Source: Microvirga arsenatis (GTDB taxonomy: Bacteria > Pseudomonadota > Alphaproteobacteria > Rhizobiales > Beijerinckiaceae). From it: a stretch of 64,000 bases of DNA. A program made the position numbers and the translations under genes. This document shows, piece after piece, positions 34,680 to 42,807 of the stretch (its first letter is position 1; each line of letters opens with the position of its first letter). The DNA lies in NCBI RefSeq assembly GCF_009910705.1, contig NZ_JAAAXJ010000005.1, positions 242,103 to 306,102 on the forward strand. Reading direction: 5' to 3'. Below the pieces are notes generated by a model that did not search any database, had not been told where the DNA came from, and worked only from the letters and a program-made list of their open reading frames with translations.

Positions 34680-35999
34680 ATGACCAAAAAGATGCGTATC
34701 CTGCTCCTCGGCAGCCTCCTCGCCGGCCTTTCGCCGAATGCCATCGCCGCTGCCACCGGGGACGGCAAGCCCCAAGCAGCGCCCCCGGCTCCAGCCAGCG
34801 CGCAACCGGCTGCTCCAACCCAGGCTCAACTACGCGCCATGTCCACAATGCGCCTCCTGAGGCTCGGACAGAAAGCCCTCACGGCCGAAATGGACACTCA
34901 GGACTTCGCGACGGGCGTGGATGCCGCCAAGATCGCCTCCGCCCGCGGAGACCGGGAGGCAACCCGCCTCATGGCCAAGATCATGGCGCGCCACCAGGTC
35001 GCGTTGGAGGGGGTGGACCGCGCAAGGCTCGAGCGCCGCCTCCGCTTCGAGGCGCTTCGCGGAGCATCGAGTTCGGTCCTGGCCGTCGCCAGCATGTACG
35101 ACCGGGGCGAGGGCGTACCCGTCGACAAGAAGAAGGCGGCCGAATGGTACCTGTGGGCCGCACGCGTGGGGCACGAGCGCGCCATGGCGCAAGTTGCCTA
35201 TGCCTATGGCACGGGCCGAGGCCTGGAGCGCAATGAAGCCACAGCGCTGAAATGGCTGGAGGGTGTGAACGAGGGGCGGCAGCGCGGCACGTTGGTCGAG
35301 ATCGGATGGGCTCTCATGCAGGGAACCGAAGGGGTGACGGATGCCGCATCCGCCCTCAAGTTCTTCGAGCGTGCCGCCGAGCTGAAGCCGGGCATCGCCT
35401 ATCAGGTCGCCCTCGACCTGGAGCGCGGAACGCGTGGCATCCAGAACCGGGAAGCGGCAGGTCGCCTGATCAAGGTGGCCGCCGAGCGCGGCGACTCCGC
35501 CGCCGCTCTCAGGCTGGCCAACGTTCTCTCGACGAGCAGCAGCATCGAGGACCAGCGGCAGGCCGTGCAGTGGTACAGCCTCGCCGCGCAGGACAAGGAC
35601 AACGCAGCCGCGGCCCAAAGCCTGTCACGCCTTCTTGCCCTGCGTCCGGGCAACGAAGTCGTCGCCAGCATCGTGGCAGGCCTGGAGAAGGCTGCGGAGG
35701 CCGGCAACAGCGAGGCGTACGTTGGCTTGGCTCATGCCTATTCAGAAGGGATCGGCGTGAATGCCTCTCCTGAGAAGGCTGCCGGCCTGCTGCAGCGTGC
35801 GGCCGATGCGGGCCTGCCCGAGGCGAAGTACCGGCTGGGTCTCATGTACAAGGCGGGCCAAGGCGTGCCGCCGGATCTCAACAAGGCGATTGAGCTGATG
35901 AGCAGCGCTCAGGAGAGCGGCTTCCCGCTCGCGGCAATGGCCTTGAGCTCCATGACGGCGCCCGGTTCCTCGGGCACCGCCGAGCAGCCGGCGAAGTGA
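34680..35999 (+). CDS. Exported Sel1-repeat protein, AlgK-like scaffold 3
   Basis: The last gene of the operon encodes a 439-residue protein with a signal peptide (residues 1-24, core ILLLGSLLAGLSPNAIA), a Pro/Ala-rich linker (about residues 30-45) and Sel1 repeats, clear examples being AAEWYLWAARVGHERAMAQVAYAYGTGRG-like units and AAGLLQRAADAGLPEAKYRLGLMY near the C-terminus. In size it is closest to Pseudomonas AlgK (about 450 residues), though it lacks an obvious lipobox. It starts at ATG 34680 preceded by AGGAGAG and ends in a Pro/Ser/Gly-rich tail. Function inferred from position. Confidence 0.78.
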   Translation: MTKKMRILLLGSLLAGLSPNAIAAATGDGKPQAAPPAPASAQPAAPTQAQLRAMSTMRLLRLGQKALTAEMDTQDFATGVDAAKIASARGDREATRLMAKIMARHQVALEGVDRARLERRLRFEALRGASSSVLAVASMYDRGEGVPVDKKKAAEWYLWAARVGHERAMAQVAYAYGTGRGLERNEATALKWLEGVNEGRQRGTLVEIGWALMQGTEGVTDAASALKFFERAAELKPGIAYQVALDLERGTRGIQNREAAGRLIKVAAERGDSAAALRLANVLSTSSSIEDQRQAVQWYSLAAQDKDNAAAAQSLSRLLALRPGNEVVASIVAGLEKAAEAGNSEAYVGLAHAYSEGIGVNASPEKAAGLLQRAADAGLPEAKYRLGLMYKAGQGVPPDLNKAIELMSSAQESGFPLAAMALSSMTAPGSSGTAEQPAK

Positions 36000-36433
36000 G
36001 GGCTGCTCGAAGCCGCCTTCGGAGCCTTGACCGAGACGGTGCGGGCGAGCGAACAATGATCGATGAGCCGGAGGTCTTTCCGGCAAACTGTTCCGCAATC
36101 TCTTTCAGCTTTTCTTCCGCTCAGAAGCCACGTTGACTGACCCAGTCTCCCGGCTTCCATACGAGTGTCACAGGCTTGCGCACACTTCCGAGACGTAGCA
36201 CTCGACGAGGAATTAATCCTAAGTTGAAACTGAATATACGACATCAGAATTGCTACCGAACAATACTATTTCACTCACGCAATAAAATCCTAGAAATTCT
36301 GTTCTTGAATTCCGTTCGGGAATTTGAGGTTTTCTACCTCCTAAGCATGATCCTGTACCTCTTTATCTGCTGTAGCTAACAAACCCTTAACCAGTACAAT
36401 TCGAGGTAATCTCTGCGGAAAAGGCTACCTCGC
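36000..36433. other. AT-rich intergenic region before the first regulator
   Basis: These 434 bases contain no gene that I accept; the plus-strand frame at 36176-36379 has coding composition unlike its surroundings. The stretch 36190-36410 is much more AT-rich than its neighbours and probably holds the promoter of the regulator at 36434. The hexamer TACCTC occurs at 36335, 36356 and 36426, twice facing GAGGT as inverted repeats. Confidence 0.55.
36402..36432 (+). promoter_or_regulatory. Leader hairpin containing the ribosome site of the first LuxR-type regulator
   Basis: CGAGGTA at 36402-36408 and TACCTCG at 36426-36432 form a perfect seven-base-pair stem ending one base before ATG 36434. The purine-rich ribosome site (GGAAAAGG, about 36417-36424) lies in the 17-base loop. 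Such a fold could modulate translation initiation. A smaller inverted repeat, GAGGT/ACCTC, lies at 36326-36340. Confidence 0.4.
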
Positions 36434-37204
36434 ATGTCAAGTCTTATGCCAGTCACCACAATCCTCGGCTGCAAGAATTTCATGCTCCGTGAGGGCTTGA
36501 AGCACATTCTTTCAAGCACCCGCTTCAAGCTGCATCCGGAGGGCCTGACCTCTGGCGTTCTCAAACTGGATCCGGATCTCACGGGGGCGCCGCTCCTCTT
36601 CGTCCTTGACGTCAATCTGTATGAATCAAGTCTGGCAAGCCTGATGGATGCCTTGCGTCAACAATACCCGCAGGCACGGATCGTCGTCCTGTCCGACAGC
36701 TTCGATCTGGACGAGATGAAATCTGCCTTCCAATCGGGAGCAGATGGGTACTGCTTGGCCACGACGAGATGCGAGGCGCTGATCAAGTATCTCGACTTGG
36801 TGATGCTGGGGGAGGTCGTCTTCCCTTCCGCCGCATTCCTCGCAGCGATCGCAGGTTCTGCCGGCGAAATGAAGTCGCGCAAGGAAGCGCCCGCAATCAC
36901 GTTGCCATCTCCGCAGGTTCCGTTGGCGCTGGACGCTTTGGACTCGCCCATTCGTACGTTGTCGAGCAGGGAAGCCGAGATCCTGCATTGCCTCATGCAA
37001 GGGGCACCCAACAAGGTGATCGCGCGCAAGCTCGACGTGGCCGAGGCGACAGTGAAAGTTCACATCAAGGCCATCCTGCGCAAGATCCGTGTCGCCAACC
37101 GCACTCAGGCGGCGATGTGGGCGGTCAATCATCTTTCGTCCGGCGGAGTGGAGGCTTCCATCATCGTGCCGAACGACAAGATGTCCGTGCACAACCTGCG
37201 CTGA
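36434..37204 (+). CDS. LuxR/NarL-type response regulator with degenerate receiver
   Basis: This 256-residue protein has an N-terminal receiver-like domain and a C-terminal LuxR helix-turn-helix (LSSREAEILHCLMQGAPNKVIA, then VKVHIKAILRKIRVANRTQ, near residues 178-230), so it binds DNA. The usual acidic pair after the first strand is replaced (ILGCKNFMLREGL), the phospho-accepting Asp in LLFVLDVN is present, and the conserved Lys region reads GYCLATTRC without Lys. It therefore likely works without normal phosphorylation. It lies 434 bases after the alginate-type operon and is probably its regulator by position. Confidence 0.85.
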   Translation: MSSLMPVTTILGCKNFMLREGLKHILSSTRFKLHPEGLTSGVLKLDPDLTGAPLLFVLDVNLYESSLASLMDALRQQYPQARIVVLSDSFDLDEMKSAFQSGADGYCLATTRCEALIKYLDLVMLGEVVFPSAAFLAAIAGSAGEMKSRKEAPAITLPSPQVPLALDALDSPIRTLSSREAEILHCLMQGAPNKVIARKLDVAEATVKVHIKAILRKIRVANRTQAAMWAVNHLSSGGVEASIIVPNDKMSVHNLR

Positions 37205-37634
37205 AGGCACAGGAAAGCCTCAGCAGGAATTGCCGTTAGGCGTCGCCTGACCCGGCAGGCTGCGTGCAATCATTATGGGTTGGGCCGCAGGCTGTCGAAG
37301 GCTGTTCATCCGTCAAAGTCCTATCCTTGGGATTGTGAGCACCGCACGTGCTAGGGCTTCGTATTGCAGACGCCGAGGATAGAGCCGGAGTTGCTCCTGA
37401 CAGGGCAGACGTCTCAGTATTGAATCTTTATTACATAACTATCGAAGTATAGCTGCAGTAGATTTCTCGCCCTTGCAGTGCGAATGTTACATAGTATCCT
37501 AGATTTACCATTAATTAAAATTTGTTAAAAGAAAGTGAATGGGTAATGATTGCTTCTAATAAGATTATAAGCTAAGAATATTAAGGGAAATTTTACTATT
37601 TGCCTCGCGGTTCGGGACCAGAAAGGCATTCGCT
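37205..37634. other. AT-rich intergenic region before the second regulator
   Basis: No gene was found. The segment 37410-37600 is strongly AT-rich relative to the window, with runs such as ATTAATTAAAATTTG near 37510, and probably holds the promoter of the second regulator. A weak ribosome site (AGAAAGG) lies a few bases before ATG 37635. Confidence 0.5.
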
Positions 37635-38447
37635 ATGCGGAACACCTACGATCTTGACGGCCTTCCACATACAGGTGCCTCGTCTGCAAAGGACGTCGCG
37701 TACTCGCGGTACATGGAACTGGCCCGTTCGGTTGAGCCATCCTCCACGGAGGGCATCGCAGCCCGATCAACAAGGACCTTTCTCATCGAGCCGAATGCTC
37801 TCCTGCGCGAGGGCTTGAGGCGCATCCTGTCCGAAACGATGTACGCTCCTTCGGCAGCGGCTGCGAGCCTTGGCGAACTCGATCTCGCCGCAGGCAGCGA
37901 CAGCACCGTGGTTCTCATCATGGATGCGAGCCGCGATCATGATGAAGCCTGCCGCCAGGCGCGGAAGCTGAAGGACGAGAGTTCGACGGCCAAAGTGATC
38001 ATGCTGGTCGATCAATACGACCTGAACCAGGTCCTCTCGGCCTTCAAGGCTGGCGCCGATGCCTATCTCAAGAAGTCGATTTCATGCGAGGTGCTCGTGA
38101 AGTCGCTCGATCTGGTGATGCTCGGCGAGGCGATCTTCCCCGGCGCGATTCTCGACCTCCTGCGGCAGCAGGAAGCCCAGGCGGAGCAAAGCCGCGATGC
38201 CGGCACTCCGGAGGCACCTCAGGAGGTGGCTCCTCCCGCGAAGGGCCTGTCCGTACGCGAGACGGTGATCCTGCGCTGCCTGATGGACGGCGATTCGAAC
38301 AAGATCATCGCGCGCAAGTTCGACATCACGGAAGCTACCGTGAAGGTCCACGTCAAGGCGATCCTGCGGAAGATCCAGGCCAAGAACCGGACGCAGGCCG
38401 CAATCTGGGCCTCGAGCCATCTTGCAGCGAATCGACCGGCAAGCTGA
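37635..38447 (+). CDS. LuxR/NarL-type response regulator, paralogue of the preceding one
   Basis: This 270-residue protein resembles its upstream neighbour along most of the length. An extra N-terminal stretch of about 40 residues precedes the receiver (TFLIEPNALLREGLRRIL), where the acidic pair is reduced to Glu-Pro. An Asp in VLIMDASRD could accept phosphate and the conserved Lys is present (AYLKKSISC). The C-terminal LuxR domain contains LSVRETVILRCLMDGDSNKIIA and VKVHVKAILRKIQAKNRTQ. The gene is a recent-looking tandem paralogue of 36434-37204 and is followed by a strong terminator. Confidence 0.87.
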   Translation: MRNTYDLDGLPHTGASSAKDVAYSRYMELARSVEPSSTEGIAARSTRTFLIEPNALLREGLRRILSETMYAPSAAAASLGELDLAAGSDSTVVLIMDASRDHDEACRQARKLKDESSTAKVIMLVDQYDLNQVLSAFKAGADAYLKKSISCEVLVKSLDLVMLGEAIFPGAILDLLRQQEAQAEQSRDAGTPEAPQEVAPPAKGLSVRETVILRCLMDGDSNKIIARKFDITEATVKVHVKAILRKIQAKNRTQAAIWASSHLAANRPAS

Positions 38448-38473
38448 TCCAAGCGAACGGCCACGACGAAAGA

Positions 38474-38496
38474 GGGAGCCTGCGGCTCCCTTTTTT
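38474..38496 (+). terminator. Rho-independent terminator after the second regulator
   Basis: A seven-base-pair stem, GGGAGCC (38474-38480) with GGCTCCC (38484-38490), has a three-base loop and is followed by six T residues. It also lies beyond the 3' end of the convergent GMC gene and may serve both directions. Confidence 0.88.
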
Positions 38497-38522
38497 GCAT
38501 TGCGGCCAACCCTTTGATCTTC

Positions 38523-40163
38523 TCACGCCGAGCGCAGGACCGGCGCAGCTGCTTGGGATTGGTCCTCCAGGACCATCGCCGCTCCCTTGTCGGCAATCAT
38601 CAGCGTCGGGGAGTTCGTGTTGCCGCTCGTGATAGCAGGCATGATCGAGGCGTCGATCACGCGCAGCCCCTCGACGCCGCGCACGCGCAGGCGGGCATCG
38701 GTCACCGACATCGGGTCGCTGTCGATGCCCATCTTCGCCGTGCCGACCGGGTGGAAGATCGTCGTCCCGATATCGCGTGCGCCGTTCAGGAGTTCGTCGT
38801 CCGTGGTCAGGTGAGCGCCGGGCCGGTACTCCTCGGGGCGGTACTTCCGAAGGGCCGGCATGGAGACGATGCGCCGGACGAGGCGCAGGGCGTCGACCGC
38901 CACCCGCTGATCCTCCTCCGTCGAGAGGTAGTTCGGACGGATGAAGGGAGGATCGCCCGCCTTGCCGCTACGGATCCGCACGCTGCCGCGGCTGGTGGGG
39001 CGCAGGTTGCACACGCTTGCGGTAAAGGCCGGGAAGGGATGAGGGTCCTCGCCGAACTTGTCCAGCGACAGAGGCTGGATGTGGAACTGGAGATTGGGCG
39101 TGGCATAGTCCGGGGAGGAGCGCGTGAAGGCTCCCAGTTGCGAAGGCGCCATGGTGAGCGGCCCCCGGCGGAAGAGGGCGTATTCGAGCGCCATCTGCCC
39201 TTTGCGGAACAGCGACCGGTACTCCTCGTTGAGGGTGCGCACGCCGCTGACCTTGTAGATGGGACGAAGCTGCAGGTGATCCTGCAGGTTCTCGCCGACT
39301 CCCGGCAGGTGGTGGACCACCTCGATTCCATGCTCCTGCAGGAAGGGGCCGTTGCCGATCCCGGACAGTTGGAGGAGCTGCGGCGAGGCGATGGCGCCTG
39401 CCGACAGGATGACCTCCCTGCGGGCGATGATCCGCCGCAAGGTTCCGTTCTGCAGGATCTCCACACCCGTGGCCCGCTTGCCCTCGAACAGGATGCGCGT
39501 GGCGTGAGCATGCGTCTCGACCTTCAGGTTGGGACGCGACAGGGCCGGCCTCAAGAATCCCCGCGCGGCCGACCAGCGTCGGCCGTTCTTCTGATTGACG
39601 TGGAAATAGGAGATTCCCTCGTTGCTGCCCGTGTTGAAATCGCTCACGCGGGGGATGCCGGCCTCGACCGCGGCGTCGATGAAGGAGTCCAGGATTTCCC
39701 AACGCACTCGGGGTGCCTCGACGCGCCATTCCCCTCCGGAGCCATGGTGCTCCCCGGCACCGAGATAATGGTCGAGGTGCTGGCGGAAGATCGGCCTCAC
39801 GTCGTCCCAGCCCCAGCCCTGGAGGCCCATCTGGCGCCAGTTGTCGTAATCCTCGCGCTGGCCGCGCATGTAGATCATGGCGTTGATGGCGGAGCAGCCG
39901 CCCAGCACCTTGCCCCGAGGATAGTTCAAGGCGCGGCCGTTCAGGCCGGGCTCCGCCTCGGTCTTGAACATCCAGTCTGCCCGCGGGTTGCCGATCGCAA
40001 AGAGATAGCCGACGGGAATGTGAAACCAGATCCAGTTGTCCTTCCCGCCGGCTTCCAGCAGGCAGACCTTGTTGCGGGCGTCCTTCGACAGGCGGTTGGC
40101 GAGCACGCAGCCCGCCGAGCCGGCGCCGACGATGACGTAATCGAATGTTTCGGTATCGGACAT
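38523..40163 (-). CDS. GMC-family FAD oxidoreductase (choline/alcohol dehydrogenase-like)
   Basis: This 546-residue flavoprotein oxidises an alcohol or related substrate. The N-terminus has the FAD motif YVIVGAGSAGCVLANRLS, then the GMC signature YPRGKVLGGCSAINAMIYMRG; the C-terminus has the active-site His in FHPVGTAKMG and the second conserved residue in SGNTNSPTLMIADKGA. The start ATG 40163 is used; a TTG at 40175 is less likely. It is the last gene of the liv-type operon, 63 bases after livM, so its substrate may be what the transporter imports, or a derivative. The substrate cannot be read from the sequence. Confidence 0.9.
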   Translation of the reverse strand: MSDTETFDYVIVGAGSAGCVLANRLSKDARNKVCLLEAGGKDNWIWFHIPVGYLFAIGNPRADWMFKTEAEPGLNGRALNYPRGKVLGGCSAINAMIYMRGQREDYDNWRQMGLQGWGWDDVRPIFRQHLDHYLGAGEHHGSGGEWRVEAPRVRWEILDSFIDAAVEAGIPRVSDFNTGSNEGISYFHVNQKNGRRWSAARGFLRPALSRPNLKVETHAHATRILFEGKRATGVEILQNGTLRRIIARREVILSAGAIASPQLLQLSGIGNGPFLQEHGIEVVHHLPGVGENLQDHLQLRPIYKVSGVRTLNEEYRSLFRKGQMALEYALFRRGPLTMAPSQLGAFTRSSPDYATPNLQFHIQPLSLDKFGEDPHPFPAFTASVCNLRPTSRGSVRIRSGKAGDPPFIRPNYLSTEEDQRVAVDALRLVRRIVSMPALRKYRPEEYRPGAHLTTDDELLNGARDIGTTIFHPVGTAKMGIDSDPMSVTDARLRVRGVEGLRVIDASIMPAITSGNTNSPTLMIADKGAAMVLEDQSQAAAPVLRSA

Positions 40164-40226
40164 GGTGAGGCCCAATCAACTGGGCCGGCGCTCCCAGCGG
40201 ATCGCCGGCAGATCGTGAGATGCCCC

Positions 40227-41201
40227 TCAAGCAGCGCCCTTGGACCTGCGCTTCGCGAATTCCAGGATCTCTCCCACGATTCCGCGGCGGAAGAGCAGCA
40301 CGCAGATCACGAAGATGATGCCGATCAGCACGGTGACGGGGAAGTCGGACGCTGCCAAGTATTTCTGCAGGGCAATCACCAGACCTGCGCCGACGATGGG
40401 CCCGATCAGGGTGCCGATGCCGCCGAGCAGGGTCATGAGGATCACCTCGCCCGACATCTGCCACTGCACGTCGGTGAGCGTCGCGAACTGGAAGACGATC
40501 GCCTTCGTGCCGCCGGCGAGTCCTGCCAGCGCCGCCGACATGACGAAGGCGCCGAGCTTGTAGCGGTTGACCCGGTAGCCGAGCGAAACTGCGCGCCTCT
40601 CGTTCTCGCGGATCGCCTTGAGAATGTTGCCGAAAGGCGAGTTGACGATGCGCCAGATGGCAAAGAAGCCGAACAGGAAGATCGCCAGCGTGAAATAGTA
40701 CATCGCCAGCGGATGGTTGAGGTCGACGATGCCGAGCAGATATCCGCGCGGCACGCCTTGGATGCCATCCTCGCCATGGGTGAAAGGCACCTGAAGGCAG
40801 ATGAAGGCGAACATCTGCGACAGGGCCAGGGTGATCATGGAAAAGTAGATGCCCTGGCGCCGGATGGCCAGGAATCCCATCACGAGACCCATGGCGCCGG
40901 CGCCTGCGGCACCAAGCAGGATCGCCGCCAGGGGCTCCCAGCCCCAGACCTTGGCGGCATGGGCCGTAAAGTAGGCCGCACCCCCGAAGAAGGCGGCATG
41001 GCCGAAGGAGAGCAGCCCCACATAGCCGATGAGCAGGTTGAAGGCGCACGCGAAGAGCGCGAAGCAGAGGATGCTCATCACGAGCACGGGATAGAAGAAG
41101 AACGGAGCGACCACGAGAGCCGCAACGGCGACCGCGCCCAGCACCATGGAGGAGGTGCTCAGCCTGGGCTGTTCCGCGATGTATTGGGTACCGACAGCCA
41201 T
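40227..41201 (-). CDS. livM: Branched-chain amino acid-type ABC transporter permease
   Basis: This 324-residue LivM-type permease forms the channel with LivH. It has about eight to ten transmembrane segments and the family motifs LLIGYVGLLSFGHAAFFG (near residue 55) and RAIRENERRAVSLGYRVNRYK-like cytoplasmic loop (near residue 195), which contacts the ATPases. It follows livH by four bases. Because the operon ends in a GMC oxidoreductase, the imported compound may not be an amino acid. Confidence 0.92.
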   Translation of the reverse strand: MAVGTQYIAEQPRLSTSSMVLGAVAVAALVVAPFFFYPVLVMSILCFALFACAFNLLIGYVGLLSFGHAAFFGGAAYFTAHAAKVWGWEPLAAILLGAAGAGAMGLVMGFLAIRRQGIYFSMITLALSQMFAFICLQVPFTHGEDGIQGVPRGYLLGIVDLNHPLAMYYFTLAIFLFGFFAIWRIVNSPFGNILKAIRENERRAVSLGYRVNRYKLGAFVMSAALAGLAGGTKAIVFQFATLTDVQWQMSGEVILMTLLGGIGTLIGPIVGAGLVIALQKYLAASDFPVTVLIGIIFVICVLLFRRGIVGEILEFAKRRSKGAA

Positions 41202-41205
41202 GATT

Positions 41206-42093
41206 TCACTCCTCCCGCCCGAAGAGACCCGCCGGCCTGACGAGCAGAACGATGGCCATGATCACGAAGATAACGATGCTCGACGCTTCCGGATAGAACA
41301 CCTTGGTGAGGCCTTCGAGAACGCCCAGAACGTAGCCCGTCACGATGGCGCCGAGGATCGAGCCCATGCCTCCCACGACGACCACGGCGAAGACGATGAT
41401 GATCAGGTTGGAGCCCATGAGCGGGCTCACCTGGTAGATCGGCGCCGCCAGCACGCCGGCGAAGGCCGCCAGGGCGGCCCCCAAGCCGTAGGTGAGGGTC
41501 AGGAGCAGGGGCACGTTCACGCCGAAGGCCTGCACGAGCGTGGCATTCTCGGTTGCGGCGCGAAGATAGGCGCCGAGCCGGGTCTTCTCGATGAGAAGCC
41601 ATGTGCCGATGCATACGACGAGGGAGGCGACGACCACCCAGCCGCGGTAAATCGGCATGAACATGAAGCCCAGATTGACCGCCCCCGTGAGCTGGGAAGG
41701 CGCGGCATAGGGCTGGCCGGCCGCTCCGAACCAGTGGCGGAAAGCGCCTTCCATGATCAACGCGAGACCGAAGGTCAGGAGAAGGCCGTACAGGTGATCC
41801 ACGCTGTAGAGGCGGCTCAGCATGGTGCGCTCGATGATGACGGCGATCACGCCCACGATCAGGGGTGCCAGCACCAGGGCAAGCCAATAGTTCACGCCCA
41901 GGTAGTTGAGGAGCAGATAGGCCGCGAAGGCGCCCAGCATGTACTGCGCGCCATGGGCGAAGTTGATGACCCGCAGCAGGCCGAAGATCACCGCCAGGCC
42001 GAGACTCAGCATGGCGTAGAACGAGCCGTTGATCAGGCCGATGAGGATCTGTCCGTAAAGGGCAGGGGTGGGAATGCCGAAAATCGTACTCAT
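41206..42093 (-). CDS. livH: Branched-chain amino acid-type ABC transporter permease
   Basis: This 295-residue LivH-type permease has about eight transmembrane segments and the typical segments NGSFYAMLSLGLAVIFGLLRVINFAHG-like (near residue 20) and TENATLVQAFGVNV (near residue 180), the loop that couples to the ATPases. It lies six bases after livF and four bases before livM, so the three genes are co-translated. The start at ATG 42093 gives the normal family length. Confidence 0.92.
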   Translation of the reverse strand: MSTIFGIPTPALYGQILIGLINGSFYAMLSLGLAVIFGLLRVINFAHGAQYMLGAFAAYLLLNYLGVNYWLALVLAPLIVGVIAVIIERTMLSRLYSVDHLYGLLLTFGLALIMEGAFRHWFGAAGQPYAAPSQLTGAVNLGFMFMPIYRGWVVVASLVVCIGTWLLIEKTRLGAYLRAATENATLVQAFGVNVPLLLTLTYGLGAALAAFAGVLAAPIYQVSPLMGSNLIIIVFAVVVVGGMGSILGAIVTGYVLGVLEGLTKVFYPEASSIVIFVIMAIVLLVRPAGLFGREE

Positions 42094-42099
42094 GATGCT

Positions 42100-42807
42100 C
42101 TACACCCCGAGAACTTCGTGAAGTTCGTCCATGCGCGCATCGAGCTCGTGCCCGGGGAACGAATTCACCATACGCCCATCCTCCATGAGGTAGAAGCGGT
42201 CGGCCACCTTCTTGGCGAAGCGGAAGTTCTGCTCGACCAGGAGGATCGTCATGCCGCGCTTCTTGAGCGCCACCAGCACGTCGCCGATGCGCTGGACGAT
42301 GACGGGAGCCAGGCCTTCCGTCGGCTCGTCGAGCAGGATGATTCGGGCGCCCGTGCGCAGCACGCGGGCGATGGCGAGCATCTGCTGCTCGCCGCCCGAC
42401 AGCTTCGTGCCCTGGCTCGAGCGGCGCTCGTACAGGTTGGGGAAAAGCGCGTAGATCTCCTCCACGCTCATGCCGCCTTCGGACACGGTCGGCGGCAGCA
42501 TCAGGTTTTCGGAGACGCTGAGGCTCGCAAAGATGCCGCGCTCCTCGGGCACGTAGCCGAGCCCGGACTGAGCCACCTTGTGGAGCGGGAGCGCGAGAAG
42601 ATCCTTGCCGCGCAGGCGGATCACGCCCTCGCGGCGGCGCAGGATCCCCATGATCGCGCGCAGCGTCGTGGTCTTGCCGGCGCCGTTGCGGCCCAGCAGC
42701 GTGACGGTTTCGCCCTCGTGGATGTCGAGATCGACCCCGTGCAGGACGTGGCTCTCGCCGTACCAGGCATTGAGCCCGCGAACTTCGAGGAGGGGAGCGC
42801 TACTCAT
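42100..42807 (-). CDS. livF: Branched-chain amino acid-type ABC transporter ATPase
   Basis: This 235-residue ATPase drives the transporter together with LivG. It has a Walker A motif GRNGAGKTT (near residue 38), the signature LSGGEQQMLAIARVL and Walker B IILLDEPTEGLAP. LivF-specific features are the early NAWYGESHVLHGV and PEERGIFASLSVSENL segments. I chose ATG 42807, which overlaps the livG stop by eight bases; the much longer open frame upstream lies inside livG. Confidence 0.93.
   Translation of the reverse strand: MSSAPLLEVRGLNAWYGESHVLHGVDLDIHEGETVTLLGRNGAGKTTTLRAIMGILRRREGVIRLRGKDLLALPLHKVAQSGLGYVPEERGIFASLSVSENLMLPPTVSEGGMSVEEIYALFPNLYERRSSQGTKLSGGEQQMLAIARVLRTGARIILLDEPTEGLAPVIVQRIGDVLVALKKRGMTILLVEQNFRFAKKVADRFYLMEDGRMVNSFPGHELDARMDELHEVLGV

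Noticed and set aside
32814..34829. Minus-strand open frame of 671 codons opposite the second Sel1 gene
   Set aside because: Antisense to a repeat protein whose GC-rich codons leave the opposite frame open by chance.
36176..36379. Plus-strand frame of 67 codons in the AT-rich leader
   Set aside because: Its sequence is hydrophobic by AT-richness and it has no start signal; more likely a regulatory region.
38514..41240. Plus-strand open frame of 908 codons opposite the GMC and livM genes
   Set aside because: It is antisense to two well-supported genes, is rich in Arg, His, Gly and Asp typical of GC-rich shadows, and has no recognisable motif or ribosome site.
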